Shown here in pieces: positions 23,520 through 31,662 of a stretch of DNA of 39,345 bases. The translations under genes were made by a program, and so were the position numbers. Position 1 is the first letter of the stretch. Each line of letters starts with the position of its first letter. This stretch comes from Chloroflexota bacterium (GTDB lineage: Bacteria; Chloroflexota; Dehalococcoidia; CAUJGQ01): positions 1-39,345 of the forward strand of contig CAUJGQ010000105.1 in NCBI GenBank assembly GCA_963170165.1, given 5' to 3'. Below the pieces are notes generated by a model. That model was not told the origin of the DNA. It made no database searches and saw nothing but the letters and a program-made list of their open reading frames with translations.

Positions 23520-24662
23520 ATGCTTGCGCTGGCCACCGCGCTGGCGCTGCTGGCCGCCGGCTGTGGCCGCATCGCCAAGCCCCTGGGCTGGGCCGCTCCC
23601 GTGGCCGAAGGTGACCAGCTGTTCGTCTCCCTTGATCACGGCGCCATCACCGCCGTCTCCGCGGCCGACCCGCCGCAGCCCCTCTGGCACTTCCCGCAGA
23701 AGGACACCCGCGTCTCGCTCACGGTCAAGGACGGCGACAACCAGAGCAACCCCAAGGCCGAAAAGCTCAAGCTAGAAGGTATCTACGGCGATCCCGCCGC
23801 CACTGCCGGCATGGTGTACATCACCGCCTACTCCGGTCATGTCGTCGCCATCAACCGCGCCGATGGCACCGGTAAATGGGCGGCGCAGCTGCCGGGGCGG
23901 ATCATCGGCGGCGCGCTGGCCGAGGGCGGACGGGTGTACGCCGCCACCAACCGCGGCGAACTCTTCTCGCTGGCGGCAGACAGCGGCTTTGTCCAATGGC
24001 GGCGGCATGTCGCCGGCGGGGTGTGGTCCACGCCGTTGCTGGTCAATGGACTGGTCGTCATCGCCGGCATGGATGGCAGCGTCTCCGCCTATGACGCGGA
24101 CGGCAACCGCCACTGGCGGGAGCGGCCCGCCGCCCGCGGCATCGCCGCCGCCCTGACGCTGGCCGACGGCCGCCTGTACGCCGCATCGTTTGACCAGCGG
24201 GTGTACGCACTGGACCCCACGACCGGCAAGACCCTATGGCGCTCCGCCGCCGCCGATAACTGGCTGTGGACGCCACCGGTCGTGAGCGGCGGGCTGGTGT
24301 ACGCCGGCAGCCTGGACGGCACCCTGTACGCCTTCGATGCGGCGGCCGGCGACACGATCAAGTGGCAACACGACCTGGGCGAGATGCTGCGCAGCCGGCC
24401 GGTGGTGGTAAACGGCACGGTGATTGCCGGGGCCACCGACGGGCGGCTGCTCGGCTTCCAGGCAGCAGACGGCACACCGCTGTGGGAGCAGGCTGCCTCC
24501 GGGCTGCCGAGCGAGCCGAATGCGCCGCGTGGTGACCTGTATGCCGCCCTGCTGGCGCGGCAGAACGCGGTATACTTCATCACTGAGCGCTCGCGCGGCA
24601 ACGACAGCCTCTATGTCTTTGATGTCAGCGCGCGCACGGTGCGCGAGGTCAAACTTCAGTAA
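23520..24662 (+). CDS. PQQ-like beta-propeller lipoprotein (BamB-like)
   Basis: A 380-residue lipoprotein with signal LALATALALLAAGC (lipid on Cys15) and then a propeller made of repeated blades: GTGKWAAQLPGRIIGG, VYAATNRGELFSLAA, VVIAGMDGSVSAYDADG, LYAASFDQRVYALDPTTGKTLW, LVYAGSLDGTLYAFDAAAG and VIAGATDGRLLGFQAADGTPLW (each quoted in part). Blade signatures are of the PQQ/BamB type. It lies between yidD and yidC, so a part in membrane or envelope assembly is plausible. A GGGGGAGGA 7 bases before an ATT at 23496 suggests a rare start eight codons upstream, which would supply the basic n-region missing from the ATG form. Confidence 0.88.
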   Translation: MLALATALALLAAGCGRIAKPLGWAAPVAEGDQLFVSLDHGAITAVSAADPPQPLWHFPQKDTRVSLTVKDGDNQSNPKAEKLKLEGIYGDPAATAGMVYITAYSGHVVAINRADGTGKWAAQLPGRIIGGALAEGGRVYAATNRGELFSLAADSGFVQWRRHVAGGVWSTPLLVNGLVVIAGMDGSVSAYDADGNRHWRERPAARGIAAALTLADGRLYAASFDQRVYALDPTTGKTLWRSAAADNWLWTPPVVSGGLVYAGSLDGTLYAFDAAAGDTIKWQHDLGEMLRSRPVVVNGTVIAGATDGRLLGFQAADGTPLWEQAASGLPSEPNAPRGDLYAALLARQNAVYFITERSRGNDSLYVFDVSARTVREVKLQ

Positions 24663-24685
24663 GCGCACAGCAAGGTTGGACGCGC

Positions 24686-25660
24686 GTGGGCTTTATCTGG
24701 GATACCCTCATCGTCAACCCCATGATCAACGTGATGATCGTGATGGAGCAGTTGCTGTTTGGCAGCTTCGGCCTCGCCATCGTCGCGTTTACGATTCTGG
24801 TGCGAGTGGCAACCCTGCCCCTCACCCTCCGCCAGCTCCACTCCTCCCGGCGGATGCAGGAGCTAACACCGCGCATCCAGGAGATCCAGAAGAAGTACAA
24901 AGACCCCAAGCGCCGCCAGGAAGAGACGATGAAGCTCTACCGGGAGGCGGGGGTCAACCCGCTCGGCTGCCTGGGGCCGATGATCATCCAGTTCCCGATC
25001 TGGTTCGCGCTGTACCGCGTGCTGACGTTGACCGTGGGCGGGACGCCGGAGACGGTGGCCGGGCTGTCGCACCGCCTGTACAACGTCAGCCTGATTCAGG
25101 ACGCCGTGCCACTGCCCACGACGTTCTTGTGGCTGGACCTGGGCCGCCAGGACACAACCTACATCCTGGTGATCCTGGTCGGTATCACCACCTGGCTGCA
25201 GACCAAGCTATCGATGGCCTCCGCCACCGCGCCCCAGAGCGCCCAGACCCAGCAGACCAACAAGATGCTGCTGTGGATGATGCCGGCGATGTTTGCCTGG
25301 TTCACGCTTACCGTCCCCAGCGGCCTGGCACTGTACTGGACGGTGACGAACATCATCGGTATCGTCATGAACTACTTCGTTTACGGCTGGCACCGCAAGG
25401 ACTGGCGCGACATCTTCCGCCCGGGCCAGCCCGCCACCGACGGCCCGCGCCCCACCCGCTCCGCCCCGGCGGCCGCTGCCCTGACAGACGGCGAGCGCGC
25501 CACCCCCACCAGCAAACGCCCCGCCCGCAGCGGCGGGTCAGACACGAGGACCAACGATGAACAGCCTGGAAGCAAGCGGAAAGACCGTCGAGGAGGCGGT
25601 GGACCGGGCACTCCGCCAGCTCGGTCTCGACGAGTCCCAGGTGGAGATCGAGATCCTTAG
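24686..25660 (+). CDS. yidC: membrane protein insertase YidC/Oxa1
   Basis: A 324-residue Oxa1-type insertase. The first hydrophobic segment has FTILVRVATLPLTLRQL with the groove arginine; a coiled cytoplasmic loop (ELTPRIQEIQKKYKD) follows; then NPLGCLGPMIIQFPIWFALYR, two further helices (YILVILVGITTWLQ; LLWMMPAMFAWFTLTVPSGLALYW, quoted in part) and a basic tail. No large periplasmic domain, as in Gram-positive-type YidC. GTG 24686. The basic tail overlaps jag by 104 bases in another frame. Confidence 0.95.
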   Translation: MGFIWDTLIVNPMINVMIVMEQLLFGSFGLAIVAFTILVRVATLPLTLRQLHSSRRMQELTPRIQEIQKKYKDPKRRQEETMKLYREAGVNPLGCLGPMIIQFPIWFALYRVLTLTVGGTPETVAGLSHRLYNVSLIQDAVPLPTTFLWLDLGRQDTTYILVILVGITTWLQTKLSMASATAPQSAQTQQTNKMLLWMMPAMFAWFTLTVPSGLALYWTVTNIIGIVMNYFVYGWHRKDWRDIFRPGQPATDGPRPTRSAPAAAALTDGERATPTSKRPARSGGSDTRTNDEQPGSKRKDRRGGGGPGTPPARSRRVPGGDRDP

Positions 25661-26333
25661 CCAGGGCCGGGCCGGCATCCTTGGCTTCGGCGGTGAGCCC
25701 GCCCGTGTGCGCGTCCATCCCATCGACACCGGTCCCCAGCCCGGCAATATCCGCGAGGAACCCGAGCCGGAGGATGAGGACGGCGAGGAGGACGACGAGC
25801 CCCAGCCGGCCGCCATCCGCCGCGTCCACCGCGCCGAACGTGGTCCTCGTCCGGACAGCGACGCTGTGACGACCGCTGCCGTGGACATCGTCGAAGACCT
25901 GCTCGACATCCTCGATATCGATGCCGACGTCAATCCGCGCCCGCCGGTTACCCCCGGCGACGGCGCCGGCATGGTCAGCGCCGTGATCGACATCGAGGGC
26001 GATGACCTCGGCCTGCTCATCGGCCGCCGCGGTGAAACGCTCGCATCCTTCCAGTACGTCATCAACCTGATGCTCGCCCGCAAGCTGCACAACAAGGCGC
26101 TGGTCGGCATCGATGTCGGCGGCTACCGGCGACGGCGCGAGGAGTCGCTGCGCAACCTCGCCGGGCGCATGGCCGAGCGCGTGCGCATGACCGGCCAGTC
26201 CGTCACGCTCGAGCCCATGCCCCCCAACGAGCGCCGCATCATTCACATTGCCCTGTCCGAGAGCCCCCACGTCGTCACCGTCTCCATCGGCGAAGGCGAC
26301 GCCCGCAAAGTGGCGATCACGCCGCGACGGTAA
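25557..26333 (+). CDS. jag: Jag (SpoIIIJ-associated) RNA-binding protein
   Basis: A 258-residue protein with three domains: Jag_N (about 1-52, ASGKTVEEAVDRALRQLG and GRAGILGFG), an acidic linker, a KH domain (about 130-190, LLIGRRGETLASFQYVIN) and an R3H domain (about 195-255, PMPPNERRIIHIALSE). Jag/KhpB-type proteins bind RNA and affect cell wall synthesis, and jag is almost always beside yidC. GAGGA precedes ATG 25557. Starts inside the yidC 3' end. Confidence 0.95.
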   Translation: MNSLEASGKTVEEAVDRALRQLGLDESQVEIEILSQGRAGILGFGGEPARVRVHPIDTGPQPGNIREEPEPEDEDGEEDDEPQPAAIRRVHRAERGPRPDSDAVTTAAVDIVEDLLDILDIDADVNPRPPVTPGDGAGMVSAVIDIEGDDLGLLIGRRGETLASFQYVINLMLARKLHNKALVGIDVGGYRRRREESLRNLAGRMAERVRMTGQSVTLEPMPPNERRIIHIALSESPHVVTVSIGEGDARKVAITPRR

Positions 26334-26406
26334 ACCGGCAACGGGCAGCACAAGAGGACCGCAGATCGCAGCAGAACCACGCTCCACACACCACCCGCCC
26401 GCCCGG

Positions 26407-27249
26407 ATGGCGGATGCTGCTCTCCCCGACTTCGTCATCGCCGGCAATGTGGCGCGGGATATCGTGCCGCAGCCGCCGGGGTGGCGGGCCGGCGGGGCCG
26501 CCGTCTACGCGGCGGCGATGGCGCGCGGGCTGGGACGCCGCGTCGGGGTGGTGACCGCCGCGACGGCAGCGGCCGCACGTGCCGGGTTGCCCGCGCCGAT
26601 CCTCGTCGCCCGCCATCCCGCCGCCGCAGATGTCTCCTTCGAAAACCACTACGACGCGGACGGCCACCGCACACAGATCCTACGCGCCACCGGCGAGCCG
26701 GTTCCCCCAGAGACGGTGCCCGATGCCTGGCGGGACGTGCCGGTAGTGCTGCTGGGTGCGGTCTACCACGAGATCACGCCCGTCCTGGCCACGCGCTTTT
26801 CCGGCCGCATCGGGCTGTGCGCCCAGGGCTTCCTGCGCCGGGCCGATGCGACCGGTCGGGTGTGGCCGCTTGTCCCACAGCAGTGGGACGCTGCGCCGCT
26901 GCTGGCACGGGTGCAGGTGATGTTCTGCTCCGAGGAGGATCTCGGCGGAGCGGCGCCCCCGGCCGCATGGGTGGCACGCGTCCCGGTGCTGGCCGTCACC
27001 CGTGGCCGCGCCGGCGTGTGGATCTACGCCGGCGGGGAGCGGCGGCTGATCCCTGCCTACCCCGCGCGTGAGGTTGATCCCACCGGCGCGGGCGATGCCT
27101 TCGCCGCCGCCTTCCTCATCGCCCAGGACGAAGGTCACGACCCCTGGCAGGCCGCCCGCTTCGCTGCCGCCGCCGCCGCCCTCACCGTCGAACACCCCGG
27201 CCCCTACACCCCCACCCGTGCCGGCATCACGGCGCAGACGCAGCAATAG
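26407..27249 (+). CDS. PfkB-family sugar kinase-like protein
   Basis: A 280-residue ribokinase-like protein: FVIAGNVARDIV and GGAAVYAAAMARGLG at the start, ADVSFENHY, and the C-terminal signature DPTGAGDAFAAAF with its catalytic Asp and anion hole. A short lid is expected. Substrate unknown, perhaps a sugar or nucleoside. ATG 26407 has no obvious ribosome site; the longer frame begins inside jag and is not convincing. Its place between jag and parA is unusual, and it may be a later insertion in the block. Confidence 0.88.
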   Translation: MADAALPDFVIAGNVARDIVPQPPGWRAGGAAVYAAAMARGLGRRVGVVTAATAAAARAGLPAPILVARHPAAADVSFENHYDADGHRTQILRATGEPVPPETVPDAWRDVPVVLLGAVYHEITPVLATRFSGRIGLCAQGFLRRADATGRVWPLVPQQWDAAPLLARVQVMFCSEEDLGGAAPPAAWVARVPVLAVTRGRAGVWIYAGGERRLIPAYPAREVDPTGAGDAFAAAFLIAQDEGHDPWQAARFAAAAAALTVEHPGPYTPTRAGITAQTQQ

Positions 27250-27275
27250 GGAACAACCACCCCTCCCCGACAGCC

Positions 27276-27336
27276 GCCCCCCTGCGAGGGGGCGGGCGCT
27301 GAGGTGCGTCCGGGGCGGCGGGCTCGCCCCTCGCAG
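27276..27336. repeat. inverted repeat before parA
   Basis: CTGCGAGGGGGCG at 27282-27294 is inversely repeated as CGCCCCTCGCAG at 27325-27336 (one extra G), and the left arm alone also folds as CGCCCCC/GGGGGCG. Possible terminator of the yidC-jag-kinase transcript or insulating structure for parA. Confidence 0.5.
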
Positions 27337-27359
27337 CGCGCAGGGGGAACCCTGGCTCC

Positions 27360-27387
27360 ATTCCCTATCCCCTATGCCCTCCGCCCG
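27360..27387. repeat. degenerate 7-base repeats upstream of parA
   Basis: Units ATTCCCT, ATCCCCT and ATGCCCT follow in phase, then CCGCCCG. Same family as the tracts at 12291 and 20550. They lie 51 bases before the parA start. Confidence 0.6.
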
Positions 27388-27438
27388 GTAGAGTGAAGGG
27401 GCAGCCGCGCGGTCGCAGCGGCCACCCCCGAGGTCCTC

Positions 27439-28224
27439 ATGCCCGTGATCGCCTTTGCCAATCAGAAAGGTGGCGTGGGCAAGACCACCACCGTCATCAA
27501 CCTGGGTGCGGCGCTGGCGGCACGGGGCCAGCGCGTGTTGCTGCTGGACCTGGATGCTCAGGCCAATGCCACCAGCGGCCTGGGGCTGCGCGCGCCGGAG
27601 GGACGGTCCAGCTACGATGTGCTGCTGGGCGAGGTGCCCGCCGCGCGCGCGGTGCTGCCCGCCGGGGTCGACAATCTGTGGCTGATCCCCTCCTCGCCCG
27701 CCCTGTCCGGCGCTGATGTTGAGCTGGTGCCGCGCGAGCGGCGCGAGTACGTCCTCCGCCGGGCGCTGCGCGAGGGTGAGGCGCCCCTGTCCGCCGCCTA
27801 CGATGCCCTGCTGATCGACTGCCCGCCGTCCCTGGGGCTGCTGACGCTCAACGCGCTGACCGCGGCAGACGAGGTGATTATCCCCGTCCAGTGTGAGTAC
27901 CTGGCGCTGGAAGGGTTGGGCCAGCTGGCGCGCACGCTGGAGCTGGTGCGGCGGGAACTCAATCCCGCGTTGCGGCTGCGCGGTCTGGTGATGACCATGT
28001 ACGATGCGCGCACCAACCTGGCGGCGCAGGTGGTGGAGGAGGTGCGGCGCCACTTTCCCCAGACCTTCCAGACGGTGATTCCCCGCTCCGTCCGCCTCAG
28101 CGAAGCGCCCAGTCACGGGCTGACGATCTTCGCCTATGATGGAGCTTCGCGCGGGGCGCAGGCATACGCGGCGCTGGCCGATGAGCTGCTGGCCCGCCCG
28201 TCCGCGCCGCGGCGGCCGAGGTGA
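27439..28224 (+). CDS. parA: chromosome partitioning ATPase ParA/Soj
   Basis: A 261-residue deviant Walker ATPase: KGGVGKTTT (Walker A with signature Lys), LLLDLDAQANATSGLG, DALLIDCPPSLGLLTLNAL (Walker B) and a C-terminal basic DNA-contact region. It binds DNA as an ATP dimer and is released by ParB, moving origins apart. GAGG precedes ATG 27439. parB starts 4 bases after its stop. Confidence 0.96.
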   Translation: MPVIAFANQKGGVGKTTTVINLGAALAARGQRVLLLDLDAQANATSGLGLRAPEGRSSYDVLLGEVPAARAVLPAGVDNLWLIPSSPALSGADVELVPRERREYVLRRALREGEAPLSAAYDALLIDCPPSLGLLTLNALTAADEVIIPVQCEYLALEGLGQLARTLELVRRELNPALRLRGLVMTMYDARTNLAAQVVEEVRRHFPQTFQTVIPRSVRLSEAPSHGLTIFAYDGASRGAQAYAALADELLARPSAPRRPR

Positions 28225-28228
28225 CCCC

Positions 28229-29128
28229 ATGAAATCCGGAGCATCCCGCGGGCTGGGCCGCGGCCTCGAAGCGCTCATCCCCCGCGGCGGCGGCGTCGAT
28301 GAGGTCGATATCGACCTGATCGCCCCCAACCCCGAGCAGCCGCGCGCGCACTTTGATGACGCCGCACTGGACGAGCTGGCGGACAGCGTCCGCGAGCACG
28401 GCATCCTCCAGCCGCTGATCGTCTCCCGCCTGGTGACCGAGAACGGCGCCGTCAGCTACCAGTTGGTGGCCGGAGAACGGCGGTTGCTGGCCGCCCGCCG
28501 CGCGGGCCTGGCCCGCGTCCCCGTCGTCGTGCGCGAGACGACGCCGCGCGACCGGCTGGAACTGGCGCTAGTGGAGAACCTGCAACGCGCCGACCTGGGC
28601 CCGCTGGAGACCGCCCAGGCCTACCGGCGGCTGGCGGATGAGTTCGGCCTGTCCCAGGAGGAGATCGGCCGGCGGGCGGGTAAGAGCCGCGTGGCCGTAA
28701 CCAATGTCCTGCGCCTGCTGGCGCTGCCTGATCCGGTGAAAGCCGGGCTGGCCGCCGGCGCCATCACGGAGGGGCACGCCCGTGCCCTGCTCGGCCTGCC
28801 GGATGCCGCCGCCCAGACCCGGCTGTTCGGCGAAGTCGCCGCCCAGGGGCTGACCGTACGCGAAACCGAAGAGCTGGTCCGCCGCCTGCGCGAGGGTCCC
28901 GCCGCGCCCGCGCCTGCCCCTGCCCCCGCCGCCAAGCCCTCCGCCCAGCGCGAGCGCCGCACCGACCCCGACCTGGAAGCAATCGAGGAACGCCTGCGGG
29001 CCGCACTCGGCACCCAGGTGCGGCTGGAGCGCTCGCGCAAGGGCGGCCGCATCGTCATCCAGTTCTACGGAGACGAAGACCTGGAAGGGCTGATTCTGCG
29101 GCTGCTCGGCAGCGACACCTGGGAGTAG
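28229..29128 (+). CDS. parB: chromosome partitioning CTPase ParB/Spo0J
   Basis: A 299-residue centromere-binding protein. The N-terminal ParA-stimulating peptide is basic (SRGLGRGLEALIPR). The CTP-binding domain has NPEQPR, GILQPLIV, VAGERRLLAARRAG (GERR) and ENLQRADLGPLE (ENLQR). The HTH (LSQEEIGRRAGKSRVAVTNVLRLL) reads parS. A Pro/Ala linker leads to the C-terminal dimer domain. The parS-like site at 23440 is its expected target. Confidence 0.97.
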   Translation: MKSGASRGLGRGLEALIPRGGGVDEVDIDLIAPNPEQPRAHFDDAALDELADSVREHGILQPLIVSRLVTENGAVSYQLVAGERRLLAARRAGLARVPVVVRETTPRDRLELALVENLQRADLGPLETAQAYRRLADEFGLSQEEIGRRAGKSRVAVTNVLRLLALPDPVKAGLAAGAITEGHARALLGLPDAAAQTRLFGEVAAQGLTVRETEELVRRLREGPAAPAPAPAPAAKPSAQRERRTDPDLEAIEERLRAALGTQVRLERSRKGGRIVIQFYGDEDLEGLILRLLGSDTWE

Positions 29129-29177
29129 CCCCAAGCGCCGCGATTGCCGCTTACCGCCGCGGCGCAGGCAATTGGGG
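29129..29177. terminator. stem-loop after parB
   Basis: GCGCCGCG (29135-29142) pairs perfectly with CGCGGCGC (29158-29165), and flanking CCCCAA/TTGGGG (29129-29134, 29172-29177) extends the stem past a 6-base bulge. It begins at the base after the parB stop and overlaps the 3' end of a tiny minus-strand gene. Confidence 0.6.
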
Positions 29178-29285
29178 CGGCAGCTTGGGCAGTATGCCCA
29201 GCATAGGCAACGTGGCGGCCGTGTTGCCGCCTGTCATCGCCCGCTCCGCCTGCCGGATCAACGCCATCGCCTCGCTGTAGCTCAT
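29151..29285 (-). CDS. very small protein (44 residues) convergent with parB
   Basis: Starts MSYSEAMALIRQAERAMTG, then a Gly/Thr/Leu/Pro segment ending PKLPPQLPAPRR. The first 17 residues form an amphipathic helix. GAGGTGAAGGA stands directly before the ATG, the strongest ribosome site in this part, and the frame closes before parB. No known family. Confidence 0.5.
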   Translation of the reverse strand: MSYSEAMALIRQAERAMTGGNTAATLPMLGILPKLPPQLPAPRR

Positions 29286-29492
29286 TCCTTCACCTCTGCG
29301 CTGTGCTGGCGCCATTACTACACACGCCCGGCCAGGCGGCTGTCACCCCGATGACAGCAGGCGGCATCGTTCAGGCAACGTGCAGGCCCGATCCGTGCTG
29401 CCTGAAGAACGGCCGCCACTGTATCGCCGGCGACAGGCAGCGCCGGCCACACGGGCTTACACTCGGGCCATCACAACACACGAGGTGACCCG

Positions 29493-29669
29493 ATGACCGG
29501 AACCGAACAACGGCCGCTCGAGCGCGAAGACGACGTCCAGGGACACCTACTGCCTCTGCTGGCGGGAGCAGTGGTGGTCGTATTCCTCGCCTCCGGCTGC
29601 CGCAAGGAGCCCGCCGGCGATGACCGCTTCCGCAGCGATGGCCTGCCCTCCTCTGCTAGCCGCGGGTAG
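29493..29669 (+). CDS. very small membrane peptide with a DVQGH motif (58 residues)
   Basis: Begins MTGTEQRPLEREDDVQGH, followed by one hydrophobic helix (LLPLLAGAVVVVFLASGC) and a hydrophilic tail with acidic and Ser-rich parts. The EDDVxGH stretch before a hydrophobic segment recalls short actinobacterial and Chloroflexota peptides, but this is memory, not a search. LASGC is close to a lipobox. GAGGTG lies 6 bases before the ATG. Unknown role; could be a membrane peptide or a modified-peptide precursor. Confidence 0.5.
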   Translation: MTGTEQRPLEREDDVQGHLLPLLAGAVVVVFLASGCRKEPAGDDRFRSDGLPSSASRG

Positions 29670-29821
29670 GTGTGCGGGAGCAAAGCGCAGCGGTGGCGCG
29701 ACCGTGCGCCGGTAGTGAAGCGACCAGCACGCCCGCCTCAGACAAGAGACCTCACCCGGTGAGGAGACGGGGCGCGCCATCACAGCCACCCTGCCGATTG
29801 CCAGCAATTCGCCATCTATTC

Positions 29822-29838
29822 CGGATATTGATTATCCG
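29822..29838. promoter_or_regulatory. AT-rich palindrome before the PEP-utilising gene
   Basis: CGGATA and TATCCG flank TTGAT, in an AT-rich island 54 bases before ATG 29892. A second TATTGCCGTATCC stretch follows. It looks like an operator or promoter zone; binding protein unknown. Confidence 0.35.
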
Positions 29839-29891
29839 TATATTGCCGTATCCTCCACCTCATGCACCTGGAGGGAGGGGAGCAGGCACGG

Positions 29892-31541
29892 ATGGTGACG
29901 GAGCAGGCAACGACGATCTATACCTGTCCAGACGGCACACCGTTTCCGGTGGTGTGGCCGGAGCCGGAGAACGAGCAGCACGGCTGGCGCTGGGATCACC
30001 TTCACGTGCCGCTGCCGCTGACGCCGCTGGCCCAACGCTTCTCGGACAGTAAGCGGCAGGGCTTCGGCCAGGCGATGGACGCCATGGGCGCCCCCGCCGG
30101 TCCGGCGCGCGTTATCGCCAACGGCTTCACGTACATCCGGCAGCAGCCGTTTGCTGATGACCCGGCCATGCGCGAGCACATGCGGACCCGAGACCTCGCC
30201 CGGCGCATGGACCGCATCGGCGCATTATGGGAGGAGCAGTACCGCCCGGAGGTGGAGGCGCTCACCCACGCCCTGCGCTCCTACGCGGGCCTCAGCCTGC
30301 GCGCCCTGGTGGAGCGCCTGGAACAGCTCCACGCCATCGACCGCCGGCTGGGCGAGCTGCATATGCTGGTGATGGGGCCAACCCAGCCCGGCTATCTCCG
30401 CCTGGTGGAGTTCTGCGGGCCGCTCTACGGCGCTGAGGCAGAGCAGGTGGCCGCCGAGCTGGCCCGCGGCATGCCCAACCGTTCGCTGGATTCCGCACAG
30501 GGACTGTGGGACCTCTCGCGCGAGGCGGCCGCCCGCCCGGCGGTTGCGGCGGTGTTTCGCGATGCGCCGGTGGCCGAGCTGGCAGCCCGCATCCCAACGG
30601 TCGCCGGCGGGGCGACCTGGTGGACGCTGTTCCAGGACTACCTCGAGGTATTCGGCCTGCGGACCGAGTCGTTCACCGAGCTGGTGCTACCCTCCTGGCA
30701 GGAGCAGCCACGTTTCCCGCTTCTCACTATCCGCGCCTATCTGGCCACGCCGGAGGAGAGCAGCCCGGAAGCTCTGCACGCCGCCAGCGCCCGCGTCCGC
30801 GAGCGGCGGCAGGCCGAGGTGGAAGACCGGCTGGCAGGCGACCCGGAGCGGCTGGCCCGCTTCCGCGCCATCCTGCCCGTAGCCCAACAGCGTACCGTGC
30901 TGATCGAGGACCACAACTTCTATATCGATCAGCAGGGACCGGCCTCGCTGCGGCTGGTGCTGCTGGCGATGGGCGGCGCACTGGCCAGGCAGGGCAGCCT
31001 GGTCGCGGCGGAGGACATCTTCTACGTAACCGAGGAGGAGATCCGCAAGGCCGCGGCCGTGCCCGAGACGGACCTACGCCTCATCGCCGCCGCCCGCCGC
31101 ACCGAGCGGGAACGCTGGCTGCACGTGATCCCGCCCGCGTTTATCGGCAACGGCACGGTGGAGACCAATCCCTTCACGCGCGGCTTCCTCGGACCGGATG
31201 AAGGCTCGGAGCCGGAGCCGGGGGCCGTGGGCGGGGTGGCCGCCAGCCCCGGTGTGCGTCGCGGCCGGGCGCGCCTGATCCTCACGCTGGAGGAGGCGGA
31301 GAAGCTGGAGCCGGGCGACATCCTCGTGACCTACGCCACCGCCCCGCCGTGGACGCCGCTGTTTGCCGTGGCCGGCGCCGTGGTGACGGACGCCGGCGGG
31401 ATGCTGTCTCACTGCGCCGTCGTGGCGCGCGAGTACGGCATCCCCGCCGTCACCGGCACCCGCACCGCCACCCGCCGCATCCCCGACGGCGCCCTGATCA
31501 CTGTCGATGGCACCCGCGGCCTGGTGCGCGTGGAAGCCTGA
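29892..31541 (+). CDS. PEP-utilising enzyme mobile (His) domain protein lacking ATP-grasp
   Basis: A 549-residue protein. The C-terminal 80 residues are the swivelling phosphohistidine domain of PEP synthase, pyruvate phosphate dikinase and rifampicin phosphotransferase: GGVAASPGVRRGRARLI, DILVTYATAPPWTP, TDAGGMLSHCAVVAREYGIP (catalytic His in LSHCA) and GALITVDGTRGLV. The rest is helical, like the substrate-binding middle part of rifampicin phosphotransferases. No ATP-grasp domain exists here or nearby, so phosphorylation must use a separate partner, as in phenylphosphate synthase. ATG 29892 follows GGGGAG at 9 bases. Confidence 0.88.
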   Translation: MVTEQATTIYTCPDGTPFPVVWPEPENEQHGWRWDHLHVPLPLTPLAQRFSDSKRQGFGQAMDAMGAPAGPARVIANGFTYIRQQPFADDPAMREHMRTRDLARRMDRIGALWEEQYRPEVEALTHALRSYAGLSLRALVERLEQLHAIDRRLGELHMLVMGPTQPGYLRLVEFCGPLYGAEAEQVAAELARGMPNRSLDSAQGLWDLSREAAARPAVAAVFRDAPVAELAARIPTVAGGATWWTLFQDYLEVFGLRTESFTELVLPSWQEQPRFPLLTIRAYLATPEESSPEALHAASARVRERRQAEVEDRLAGDPERLARFRAILPVAQQRTVLIEDHNFYIDQQGPASLRLVLLAMGGALARQGSLVAAEDIFYVTEEEIRKAAAVPETDLRLIAAARRTERERWLHVIPPAFIGNGTVETNPFTRGFLGPDEGSEPEPGAVGGVAASPGVRRGRARLILTLEEAEKLEPGDILVTYATAPPWTPLFAVAGAVVTDAGGMLSHCAVVAREYGIPAVTGTRTATRRIPDGALITVDGTRGLVRVEA

Positions 31542-31598
31542 CTGCAGAGGGAGAGAGTACGGGATACAGCATCACGAGTGCCCGTGCTACGCCTGCGC

Positions 31599-31653
31599 GA
31601 CCCGCCCCGCCTGCCCCCGCTCCGTGGCGAAGCAGGGGCGGTGGGGCGGGGTC
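31599..31653. terminator. long GC-rich bidirectional hairpin
   Basis: Bases 31599-31619 pair with 31633-31653 over about 18 pairs with two single-base bulges. It lies between the convergent PEP-domain and GGDEF-EAL stops, where a two-way terminator is expected. The right side is followed by TCTTCC. Confidence 0.7.
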
Positions 31654-31662
31654 TTCCCGGTC

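Noticed and set aside
26680-28404. 574-residue minus-strand reading frame
   Set aside because: It overlaps the PfkB-like, parA and parB genes in antisense and has no recognisable domain.
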